DNA from: a virus
Virus record (IMG/VR): IMGVR_UViG_3300044630_002390
Location: 1-63,637 of that record
DNA length: 63,637 nucleotides
Reading direction: 5' to 3' (one strand)
Positions 47,843 to 54,704 of this stretch are shown one piece after another. The notes below the pieces were generated by a model. It was not told the DNA's origin. It saw only the letters and a list, made by a program, of their open reading frames with translations, and made no database searches. Made by a program: the position numbers and the translations under genes. The first letter of the stretch is position 1. Every line of letters starts with the position of its first letter.

Positions 47843-47917
47843 ACCGGTATGGCGGAATTGGCATACGCAGTGGTCTTAGAAGCCATACAATTATAGGTTC
47901 GAATCCTATTACCGGTA
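47843..47917 (+). tRNA. tRNA-Leu (TAG), short variable arm
   Basis: Acceptor ACCGGTA/TACCGGT; D region GCGGAATTGGCATACGC as in tRNA-Leu; anticodon loop CTTAGAA (TAG at 47877-47879); T loop TTCGAAT; discriminator A. Only six bases (ACAATT) stand between anticodon and T stems, whereas leucine tRNAs normally carry a long variable arm. Confidence 0.83.
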
Positions 47918-47975
47918 CAAAATGTACTTTTTTTCGATTTTATCAAAAGTCCCAAAATTTTTTTGAGGGAAATTT

Positions 47976-48007
47976 TTTGGTATATAGGAAAAATTAGTGT
48001 ATCTTTA
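47976..48007 (+). promoter_or_regulatory. host-type promoter TTTGGTA-N-TATCTTTA inside the tRNA cluster
   Basis: TTTG (47976-47979) and TATCTTTA (48000-48007), 20 bases apart. It would restart transcription for the second half of the tRNA cluster. Confidence 0.75.
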
Positions 48008-48013
48008 AGATAT

Positions 48014-48125
48014 AAGGTTGATTGGGAAACTAAATAGGAAACTATGGCGTGAGGAGGGTAAAATCCAAAGTAATGCCAATCATAAAAGTAGTCGTCCACG
48101 CACCCATCTTCTACTTTCCTTAAAT
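48014..48125 (+). ncRNA. structured RNA segment upstream of tRNA-Glu
   Basis: No ORF or tRNA in 112 bases after the promoter. TGATTGG (near 48022) can pair with CCAATCA (near 48075), GCGT with ACGC, and AAAGTAG with CTACTTT (near 48086 and 48112). It may be a separate small RNA or a processed leader. Confidence 0.4.
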
Positions 48126-48197
48126 GCTCAGTTCGACTAAGGGTTAGGTCACATCCCTTTCACGGATGTAATACGGGTTCGAATCCCGTACTGAGTA
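48126..48197 (+). tRNA. tRNA-Glu (TTC)
   Basis: Acceptor GCTCAGT/ACTGAGT with G1-T72; D stem GACT/GGTC; anticodon stem CATCC/GGATG, loop CTTTCAC (TTC at 48159-48161); T arm ACGGG/CCCGT; discriminator A. Confidence 0.88.
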
Positions 48198-48202
48198 CAA
48201 TA

Positions 48203-48275
48203 GCCCGAGTAGCTCAGCTGGTAGAGCAACTGATTTGTAATCAGTAGGTCGTAAGTTCGATTCTTATCTTGGGCT
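48203..48275 (+). tRNA. tRNA-Thr (TGT)
   Basis: Acceptor GCCCGAG/CTTGGGC; anticodon stem ACTGA/TCAGT, loop TTTGTAA (TGT at 48236-48238); T arm GTAAG/CTTAT, loop TTCGATT; discriminator T. Confidence 0.9.
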
Positions 48276-48349
48276 CAAAAAGTTCCGAGCTTTGCAAGGC
48301 TAAAGTAATGATGTACACATTACACGATAGGAAGGGAAACCTATCAAAA
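48276..48349 (+). other. spacer with consecutive hairpins
   Basis: No tRNA. GTAATG/CATTAC (perfect, loop ATGTACA) and GATAGG/CCTATC (perfect) stand in a row, preceded by AGC/GCT. None has a T-run, so they are more like processing or small-RNA elements than terminators. Confidence 0.4.
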
Positions 48350-48423
48350 GGAGTGGTAGTTCAGTTGGTTAGAATGCTGCCCTGTCACGGCAGAGGTCGC
48401 GGGTTCGAATCCCGTCCACTCCG
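48350..48423 (+). tRNA. tRNA-Asp (GTC)
   Basis: Acceptor GGAGTGG/CCACTCC; anticodon stem CTGCC/GGCAG, loop CTGTCAC (GTC at 48384-48386); T loop TTCGAAT; discriminator G, as usual for Asp. Confidence 0.92.
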
Positions 48424-48428
48424 CAATC

Positions 48429-48500
48429 GGTCTGTTAGTTAAATGGATATAACTTCTCACTTCTAATGAGATGTTCGTGGTTCGATTCCACGACGGACTA
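48429..48500 (+). tRNA. tRNA-Arg (TCT)
   Basis: Acceptor GGTCTGT/ACGGACT with two G-T pairs; D stem GTTA/TAAC; anticodon stem TCTCA/TGAGA, loop CTTCTAA (TCT at 48462-48464); T arm CGTGG/CCACG; discriminator A. It reads AGA/AGG, the frequent arginine codons of this A/T-rich genome. Confidence 0.88.
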
Positions 48501-48552
48501 CGTGGGTTTCGGTGATGAAGCCATAAAGAGAGATAGATGTTTCTCATTCACT

Positions 48553-48589
48553 AAAATAGGTAGGTGATTCCACACCTGCTTATTTTTTT
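48553..48589 (+). terminator. intrinsic terminator inside the tRNA cluster
   Basis: A 12-bp stem (AATAGGTAGGTG with CACCTGCTTATT, two wobble pairs) closes the loop ATTCCA, followed by a T-run. The next tRNA starts four bases later. Confidence 0.8.
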
Positions 48590-48592
48590 ATT

Positions 48593-48666
48593 GGGAATGT
48601 AGCTCAGTTGGTTAGAGCAAATGACTCATAATCATTAGGTCTTTGGTTCGAACCCAGACTTTCCCA
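48593..48666 (+). tRNA. tRNA-Met elongator or tRNA-Ile2 (CAT)
   Basis: Acceptor GGGAATG/CTTTCCC with one T-T mismatch; D stem GCTC/GAGC; anticodon stem AATGA/TCATT, loop CTCATAA (CAT); T loop TTCGAAC; discriminator A. Fully paired 1-72, so not an initiator. Whether the C34 is changed to lysidine (Ile2) cannot be told here. Confidence 0.85.
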
Positions 48667-48673
48667 CAAAGTA

Positions 48674-48705
48674 TTTGGTAAATAAATTTATTTTTTGTAT
48701 ATTTA
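48674..48705 (+). promoter_or_regulatory. host-type promoter TTTGGTA-N-TATATTTA
   Basis: TTTG (48674-48677) and TATATTTA (48698-48705), 20 bases apart. The ATG of the next small gene begins seven bases after the box. Confidence 0.75.
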
Positions 48706-48712
48706 AGATACA

Positions 48713-48868
48713 ATGGAAATTACAAAAGAAAATATTAGTAAATTAATTGGAAAAGAAGTTTCCGGTTATGTCTATACAAAAGATAAAAAGACTGGGGTAA
48801 CAATTATTAAAGTAAATCCATCTATAAAAGAAGAATCTATAAAAATTAAAATAAAAATTAAAAATTAA
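48713..48868 (+). CDS. small basic protein of unknown function
   Basis: A 51-residue ORF: MEITKENISKLIGKEVSGYV, YTKDKKTGVTIIKVNPSIK, ending in an alternating Ile/Lys strand (IKIKIKIKN). Supported by its own promoter seven bases upstream and by a further ORF six bases downstream. No family is recognised; the strand-rich pattern suggests a small beta protein. Confidence 0.6.
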   Translation: MEITKENISKLIGKEVSGYVYTKDKKTGVTIIKVNPSIKEESIKIKIKIKN

Positions 48869-48873
48869 AAGTT

Positions 48874-49131
48874 ATGTTTTGGACCTATTACGCAATTTGT
48901 GTTATTTATTGTTTCTATCAACTATTCACAAAATATCAAGAAAGATATAATGATGGTATGATTGGATTATCACCGGGATTGGATGCAATTATGGTAGTGA
49001 TTATGGCTTGGATTCTTGCACCTGTTGATGTATCTTTAACTTGGATTCGTTGGTATAAAGATGCAGAGGAAGCAAGAAGAAATCAAAGTAAATTTGATAT
49101 TAAAATAGATAAAGACGATAATATATTTTAA
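48874..49131 (+). CDS. small membrane protein
   Basis: An 85-residue protein. One hydrophobic helix at residues about 2-18 (FWTYYAICVIYCFYQLF) and a second at about 36-57 (GLDAIMVVIMAWILAPVDVSL), then a charged tail (WYKDAEEARRNQSKFDIKIDKDD). It probably sits in the inner membrane with the tail in the cytoplasm. No family is recognised. Only eight bases separate it from tRNA-Ser. Confidence 0.65.
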   Translation: MFWTYYAICVIYCFYQLFTKYQERYNDGMIGLSPGLDAIMVVIMAWILAPVDVSLTWIRWYKDAEEARRNQSKFDIKIDKDDNIF

Positions 49132-49139
49132 TATTAAAG

Positions 49140-49224
49140 AGAGAGTTGGCCGAGTGGTTGATGGCACCAGTCTTGAAAACTGGCAAGTGTAACAGCTTCT
49201 GGGGTTCGAATCCCTAACTCTCTG
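49140..49224 (+). tRNA. tRNA-Ser (TGA)
   Basis: Class II: acceptor AGAGAGT/ACTCTCT; anticodon stem CCAGT/ACTGG, loop CTTGAAA (TGA at 49174-49176); long variable region; T loop TTCGAAT; discriminator G. Confidence 0.92.
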
Positions 49225-49236
49225 CAAAAATAAAAT

Positions 49237-50262
49237 ATGAAGTTCTTAATTACATCAGGTTGTTCATTTACATCAGCACATAGAGTTAATTATCATAGAA
49301 AAGATGATGAGTTCTTAAAAGATGAACCTAAATTTTGGTATTATACACATTGGATTCAGAAAAACAAACCTGAATTGAAAATTTATAATATGGGTAGTCC
49401 TGGTAATAACAACTCAATCATAGCTCGTTCTGCAATTTACAAAGCAAAACAATTAATTAAAGAGGGTGTTCCTTCAAACGAAATCGGTATAATCATCCAA
49501 TGGTCATCTTATTTTAGACGTTCGCATTTTATTTCAAATGATATAAAAGAATTTATTCCATTTGATGAACATAAAGATTATGTAAACGATTATTTAAGAG
49601 AAAAAATAGAACCAGGTGAAAATGGGTATTGGATGAATTTAGCAATACCAGATATGAAATATTCATCAATGGAAAAAGATAATAAGAGAATGTTTAAATA
49701 CAATCAATCTTATTTAGAAACACTTTATAATGATGAAAGTAGATATTTTGAATGGTTAGAATATTTTGATTATATTATTAATTTTTGTAAGGCAAATGAT
49801 ATTCAATTAAAATGTTTCTTTATGCATAATTCATTTTCAGCACAATATGATTATGGATTAATGCCAGGAAATTATAATGATGGTAATGCAATGATTAAAG
49901 GTATATTTGATGATAAAAATATATTTAATACATGGAATGAAACTCGATATAGAATCGACAATTATCCATATACAAAATATCTTTATAATTCAATAGATTG
50001 GGATAAATATTGTTGGTTCTTTAATGAAGATGGATTACATAAAATGGGTGGTGTATTTGAATGGACAATTAGAAATCAGGTAAAAAGTAGTGATGAAAAT
50101 TTCAATCCATTATTTATGGAATATGAAGATTTTGGTTCACAATCTAAATTAGAAGATGCAATTATAAATGGTAAAATGGGATGGACAGGACACGTTAGTA
50201 GTTGTAATTACAAAAAGTTTACAGAAGAAGTTATTTTAAAATGGGACATGTTCCAAAAATAG
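49237..50262 (+). CDS. SGNH-hydrolase-like protein
   Basis: A 341-residue protein. It starts FLITSGCSFTSA with Gly-Cys-Ser10-Phe-Thr in the position of the GDS nucleophile block. NMGSPGNNNSIIARS resembles the block with conserved Gly and Asn, and FNEDGLHKMGG near the end may hold the catalytic His. Many T4-like phages carry this G-C-S-F-T variety; substrates are unknown, though acyl removal from surface sugars is plausible. It is distinct from the shorter relative at 43084. No signal peptide. Confidence 0.55.
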   Translation: MKFLITSGCSFTSAHRVNYHRKDDEFLKDEPKFWYYTHWIQKNKPELKIYNMGSPGNNNSIIARSAIYKAKQLIKEGVPSNEIGIIIQWSSYFRRSHFISNDIKEFIPFDEHKDYVNDYLREKIEPGENGYWMNLAIPDMKYSSMEKDNKRMFKYNQSYLETLYNDESRYFEWLEYFDYIINFCKANDIQLKCFFMHNSFSAQYDYGLMPGNYNDGNAMIKGIFDDKNIFNTWNETRYRIDNYPYTKYLYNSIDWDKYCWFFNEDGLHKMGGVFEWTIRNQVKSSDENFNPLFMEYEDFGSQSKLEDAIINGKMGWTGHVSSCNYKKFTEEVILKWDMFQK

Positions 50263-50271
50263 TGTATATTT

Positions 50272-50838
50272 ATGAGTATGAGAATTAAATTATTTGTTGC
50301 ATTACCAAGTGAATTTCCAAAAGAAAAAGCACCTTTAGGAGTAGATGTTATTTATACCGGAGTTGGTAAAATAAATGCAGCAATTAAAGCAACTGAAATA
50401 CTTAAGGAATTATCACCATCAGAAACCATAGTTATTAATTATGGAAGTGCAGGTGGGCATATTAGTATGATAAATAATTTGTTCAAATGTAAAAATTTTG
50501 TACAAAGAGATATGGATGCCAGACCATTTGCTAAAAAAACAATTACTCCATTTGATGAAGTTGTTTGGAATAAATTACATTTAGTAAATGATTCTATTGA
50601 TTTTAATGGATTAGGATACCATACATGTCATACACAAGATCGGTTTGAACAATCACCGAATAGAATTTCCGATATGGAAGCATATTCAATAGCAAAAGTA
50701 TGTAAAATTTACGGATTTGATTTTACAGCATATAAATTTATATCAGATGATGGTAATCATGAGGATTGGACAAAAAATCACAATAAAGGAATTGAACTAT
50801 TTTTACAACAATTAAAAGATGATTTTAAAATATCGTGA
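50272..50838 (+). CDS. nucleosidase of the MTA/SAH type
   Basis: A 188-residue protein of the purine nucleosidase superfamily: LFVALPSEFP at the start, YTGVGKINAAIKATEIL, TIVINYGSAGGH, the base-binding block SDMEAYSIAKVC (Met-Glu for ribose), and FISDDGNHEDW with the catalytic Asp. It would split methylthioadenosine or S-adenosylhomocysteine, the by-product of the two methyltransferases in this window. It is shorter than E. coli Mtn (232), so specificity may differ. Two ATGs (50272 and 50278) are possible. Confidence 0.7.
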   Translation: MSMRIKLFVALPSEFPKEKAPLGVDVIYTGVGKINAAIKATEILKELSPSETIVINYGSAGGHISMINNLFKCKNFVQRDMDARPFAKKTITPFDEVVWNKLHLVNDSIDFNGLGYHTCHTQDRFEQSPNRISDMEAYSIAKVCKIYGFDFTAYKFISDDGNHEDWTKNHNKGIELFLQQLKDDFKIS

Positions 50839-51365
50839 TAAAATTAAAAAAATTATTAAAAGAGATAGAAAGTGGCCCTTATGAATATGGGTGTGTAATG
50901 TTATATTTTGATTTTGAAGAAACTTTTATAACAAAAGCAATATCCGATTCTGATTTATATGATGATGGTAGTGGTAAGTATGGAAAAGAAACTGAACCAC
51001 ATGTAACCCTATTGTATGGGTTACATTCTAATGTCACTCCACAAATTATTCAACAAATCTTAGATACAATTCATTTTGGAGATATAACTTTAAATAATAT
51101 TTCTTATTTCACTAATGCAGATTATGATGTATTAAAGATGGATGCAAGTGGTGACGGGTTAGAAAAAGCTCACGCAATTTTAAGTAAATTACCAAACTCA
51201 AATGAGTATGATGAATACTATCCACATATGACAATTGCATATTTACAAAAAAATAAGTGGCAAAAATATATTCCAAAATTACAAAGTTTCACAACAACGG
51301 TAACACCACTATTCGCAATTTATTCAGTTCCGAGTGGTAAAAAATACAAATTAAAGATAAAATAA
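50835..51365 (+). CDS. 2H phosphoesterase with capsid-targeting-like leader
   Basis: A 176-residue protein starting at GTG 50835, overlapping the nucleosidase stop. Two H-x-T motifs, P55-H56-V-T58 and P130-H131-M-T133, define the 2H phosphoesterase (2'-5' RNA ligase-like) fold. Relatives in phages cut 2',3'-cyclic bonds or cyclic oligonucleotides used by antiviral systems such as CBASS; this is family knowledge, not shown here. The start MIKLKKLLKE matches the leader of proteins at 31681 and 32006, so it may be packaged and injected. Confidence 0.7.
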   Translation: MIKLKKLLKEIESGPYEYGCVMLYFDFEETFITKAISDSDLYDDGSGKYGKETEPHVTLLYGLHSNVTPQIIQQILDTIHFGDITLNNISYFTNADYDVLKMDASGDGLEKAHAILSKLPNSNEYDEYYPHMTIAYLQKNKWQKYIPKLQSFTTTVTPLFAIYSVPSGKKYKLKIK

Positions 51366-51366
51366 T

Positions 51367-51397
51367 TTTGTAATCTAAGAGTTATTCGTTATCTTTA
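51367..51397 (+). promoter_or_regulatory. host-type promoter TTTG-N19-TATCTTTA before DNA polymerase
   Basis: TTTG (51367-51370) and TATCTTTA (51390-51397), 19 bases apart. The polymerase ATG at 51404 comes six bases after the box, leaving almost no leader. Confidence 0.75.
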
Positions 51398-51403
51398 GAT
51401 CAT

Positions 51404-53929
51404 ATGTATCAAAACGTCTATTTACAAAAAGGAAAAGATTTAGTTCATCTTTGGGATGATAAATTAGGTTATCAAACATTCCCTTACAAAACATTTAATT
51501 ACGCCTACGCACCGGCAGAAAGAGGTCAATCAACTGCATTAGATGGTACGAAAGTAACTAAAATCTATGAGTTTGAAAAGGATGATCCGGCATATTACGA
51601 AACGGATGTACCAGAAACAACACGTATCTTAGTAGATTTATATTCAGAAAGTGATTTACCATCGGAAGGACATGTGGTGATGACATTTGATATTGAGGTA
51701 GAAATGGAAACAGGTCTGCCTGATACCGATAAAGCTGAGAATGAGATTACGGCAATAGCAATGCACGATGGGGCAACGGATACTTACTACGCATTGATTT
51801 TAGATAAAGGTGGTAAGTTACAATCAACAATCAAAAAAGATAATAGAATTATTAAAGCATTCAAAACCGAAAGGGAAATGTTGAATGCCTTCTTAACTAT
51901 TTACGAATACATACATCCAACAATATTAACAGGTTGGAATGTAGATGCATTTGATATTCCGTACTTATTCAATCGTTTGGCAAATGTATTGGGTAAGCAA
52001 AACGCATATAGATTATCACCGATTAGAGATGGTTTCTATTCACCTTACCGAAAGAAGTGGAGTTTTGCAGGTGTATCTATTTTGGATTACATTACATTAT
52101 ATAAAAAGTTTACTTATTCATTAATGCCTTCATACGCATTGAACTATATTGCAAAGCAGGAATTGAGTAGAACAAAATTAGAATACGAAGGAAGTTTGGA
52201 TGATTTATTCAGAGATGATATTGAGAAGTTTATTGAGTACAATATTATTGACGTTGAGTTAGTTGTTGAGTTTGATAAAAAATTACAATACATTGACTTG
52301 TGTCGAGGTATTTGTCACGCCGGACATGTACCATATGAGGATTATTGTTTCTCATCAAAATATTTAGAGGGAGCATGTTTGAACTACTTAAAGAAAAGAA
52401 ATTTAGTAGCACCGAACAAACCAGCAGATAGAAGGGAGCAAATGGAGGCTTTGAAGGAAAGTGGTGAGCAGGGTTTCATTGGAGCATATGTAAAAGATCC
52501 AATACCAGGTAAATACGATTGGTTATATGATTTGGATTTAACATCACTATATCCATCAATCATTATGAGTTTGAATATCAGTCCTGAAACAAAGGTGGGT
52601 AAGATTGCAAACTTTGATGCAGAGGCATTTGTTAAGGGTGATTATAGAGTATGGAATATAGAACATACAGCTCTTAACTATACTACCGAAGAATTGAGAA
52701 AAGAATTGAATGAGGAGAATTTATCTATATCATCTAATGGGGTATTGTACACACAAGAGAAAGTAGGATTGATTGCAGATATCCTAAATGAGTGGTTCTC
52801 TCAACGTGTGGAGTTTCGTAAGTTAGAGAAAAAATATGGTAAAGAAGGTGATAAAGCAAAGCACGCATTCTACGCAAAAAGACAGTTAGTACAAAAAATC
52901 TTATTGAACTCTTTATATGGAGTATTAGGATTACCTGCATTCCGTTTTTATGATGTGGATAATGCAGCAGCCGTAACTACAACAGGTCAGACGGTAATTA
53001 AGAATACAGCAAAGATGGTAAACATTAAGTACAATAAGGAGTTGAGTACGAATGAAGATTACAACATTTACATTGATACGGATTCAGTATTCTTTTCAGC
53101 ATTACCATTAGTTAAACATAGGTTTCCAAATTGGGCAGAGTTTGATGATGCAGCAATGACAGAAAAGATTGATGAGATAGCAGGTGAAGTACAAGATTTC
53201 TTAAATAAGTTCTATGATATGATGTCGGATAAGTTCTTTAACATTAAGAAACACAGATTTGAAATTAAGAAAGAGTATATCAGTAAGGCAGGTATTTGGA
53301 TTGCAAAGAAACGATATGCACAATGGATAGTTGCAGCGAATGGTTTACCGATGGATAAATTGGATGTAAAAGGTTTAGATGTAGTTCGTTCATCATTCCC
53401 CAAAGCATTTCAAGATTTTATGGCTAGAATGTTAAGAGATATTCTACAAGGTAAATCGAATGATGCAGTAGATACTGAATTAAGAGATTTCAAATTATCA
53501 TTAGCGGGATTAGATGTGGCACTTATTGCAAAAGGTGGAGCAGTAAAAGAGATTAGTAAGTATGATAAAGGGGGTAAGAATAAGATATTAGGAGATTTTG
53601 AGAAAGGAACGCCTGCACACATTAAAGCAGGTATAACTTACAATAGATTACTTAAACACTTTAATTGCCCTTTCAAATATGAACCAATGAAAAATGGTGA
53701 TAAGATTAAGTGGGTATATCTAAAACAAAATCCATTGAGTTTAGAAACAGCGGCATTCAAAGGTTATCAAGACCCTCCTGAAATAATGGAATTTATCCAA
53801 AAGTATATTGATGTGGATAAGATATTTGAAGCAGAATTAGAAAACAAAATGGATGATTTCTATAATGCATTAGGTTGGGAAAAATCATCATTCAGTTCAA
53901 AGAAATTAGAGGAATTTTTCTCCTTTTAA
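51404..53929 (+). CDS. 43: family B replicative DNA polymerase (gp43-like)
   Basis: An 841-residue polymerase (T4 gp43 is 898). The proofreading domain has Exo I FDIEVE with D96 and E98. The polymerase domain has motif A DLTSLYPSIIMS (Asp378), motif B QKILLNSLYGVLG, motif C Y556-I-D-T-D-S with D558 and D560, and the KKRYAQWIV element. The C-terminus ends KKLEEFFSF, which resembles a clamp-binding peptide. Clamp and clamp loader genes follow. Translation starts six bases after the promoter box. Confidence 0.95.
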   Translation: MYQNVYLQKGKDLVHLWDDKLGYQTFPYKTFNYAYAPAERGQSTALDGTKVTKIYEFEKDDPAYYETDVPETTRILVDLYSESDLPSEGHVVMTFDIEVEMETGLPDTDKAENEITAIAMHDGATDTYYALILDKGGKLQSTIKKDNRIIKAFKTEREMLNAFLTIYEYIHPTILTGWNVDAFDIPYLFNRLANVLGKQNAYRLSPIRDGFYSPYRKKWSFAGVSILDYITLYKKFTYSLMPSYALNYIAKQELSRTKLEYEGSLDDLFRDDIEKFIEYNIIDVELVVEFDKKLQYIDLCRGICHAGHVPYEDYCFSSKYLEGACLNYLKKRNLVAPNKPADRREQMEALKESGEQGFIGAYVKDPIPGKYDWLYDLDLTSLYPSIIMSLNISPETKVGKIANFDAEAFVKGDYRVWNIEHTALNYTTEELRKELNEENLSISSNGVLYTQEKVGLIADILNEWFSQRVEFRKLEKKYGKEGDKAKHAFYAKRQLVQKILLNSLYGVLGLPAFRFYDVDNAAAVTTTGQTVIKNTAKMVNIKYNKELSTNEDYNIYIDTDSVFFSALPLVKHRFPNWAEFDDAAMTEKIDEIAGEVQDFLNKFYDMMSDKFFNIKKHRFEIKKEYISKAGIWIAKKRYAQWIVAANGLPMDKLDVKGLDVVRSSFPKAFQDFMARMLRDILQGKSNDAVDTELRDFKLSLAGLDVALIAKGGAVKEISKYDKGGKNKILGDFEKGTPAHIKAGITYNRLLKHFNCPFKYEPMKNGDKIKWVYLKQNPLSLETAAFKGYQDPPEIMEFIQKYIDVDKIFEAELENKMDDFYNALGWEKSSFSSKKLEEFFSF

Positions 53930-53930
53930 A

Positions 53931-53962
53931 TTTGGTAGATTGGAAATAAAATCGTATATTAG
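53931..53962 (+). promoter_or_regulatory. host-type promoter TTTGGTA-N-TATATTAG before the clamp gene
   Basis: TTTG (53931-53934) and TATATTAG (53955-53962), 20 bases apart; ATG 22 bases later. Confidence 0.65.
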
Positions 53963-53984
53963 ACATATAAATAAAACATAAATT

Positions 53985-54704
53985 ATGAACAAAACAAGAA
54001 TTACACGCTTTATCTCTAAGTATAACTTAGCAGGATTAGTTGAATCGGTTTCATGGAATACCGATGGCCAGAAATTATCTACTCGTTTTATCGCAGATGA
54101 TAAAACAATGTTAGGTGAAATCATTTTAGATAACTTTACTTTTGAAAATGCAGAGTTGGGTATCTATACAACTTCTAACTTAAACAAAATGTTATCAGTA
54201 TTAGGTGATGATATTGATTTAGAAGTTCAAAAAGTAGAAGATAAATCTATTGCATTGGGTTTATCAAGTGATGATACTAAAGCTAGTTATCAATTAGCAG
54301 ATTTAAGTGTTATCCCAAATGTACCGGAATTAAAATCATTACCTCCATTTGATATTGAGATTGATTTAGATGGTAAGTTTATTGAGAAGTTTGTAAAAGC
54401 TAAAAACGCATTGAGTGATATCGATACATTCACTGTCTTAACTGAAAAAGGTAATTTGAATTTAGTGATTGGTTATTCTAATGTAAACTCAAATAGAATT
54501 ACTTTCAAAGCAAAAGAAGGATATGGTGAGGAAGTAAAAGCAATTTCATTCTCAGCAAAGTATTTGAAAGAAATATTAAGTGCTAACAAAGAAGCTACAT
54601 CAGCAAAACTATTGGTATCAACAAAAGGTTTAGCTCACATCCAATTCATCATTGATGATTTTGTTTGTAAGTATTATTTAGTTGAAGTTCAGTTATCAGC
54701 ATAA
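53985..54704 (+). CDS. 45: sliding clamp (gp45-like)
   Basis: A 239-residue protein (T4 gp45 is 228) with the layout of phage clamps: TRFIADDKTMLGEIILDNFTF, ELGIYTTSNLNKMLSVLGDD, IALGLSSDDTKASYQLADLSVI, and the end HIQFIIDDFVCKYYLVEVQLSA. The ring holds the polymerase on DNA and in T4 also activates late transcription, which is relevant to the late-type boxes found here. The stop overlaps the next ATG by one base. Confidence 0.92.
   Translation: MNKTRITRFISKYNLAGLVESVSWNTDGQKLSTRFIADDKTMLGEIILDNFTFENAELGIYTTSNLNKMLSVLGDDIDLEVQKVEDKSIALGLSSDDTKASYQLADLSVIPNVPELKSLPPFDIEIDLDGKFIEKFVKAKNALSDIDTFTVLTEKGNLNLVIGYSNVNSNRITFKAKEGYGEEVKAISFSAKYLKEILSANKEATSAKLLVSTKGLAHIQFIIDDFVCKYYLVEVQLSA

Noticed and set aside
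47159-48547. Minus-strand ORFs with strings such as GFEP, RTHD and SNLRPLAP across the tRNA cluster
   Set aside because: These are the well-known false proteins produced by translating tRNA genes on the opposite strand; the tRNAs explain the sequence.
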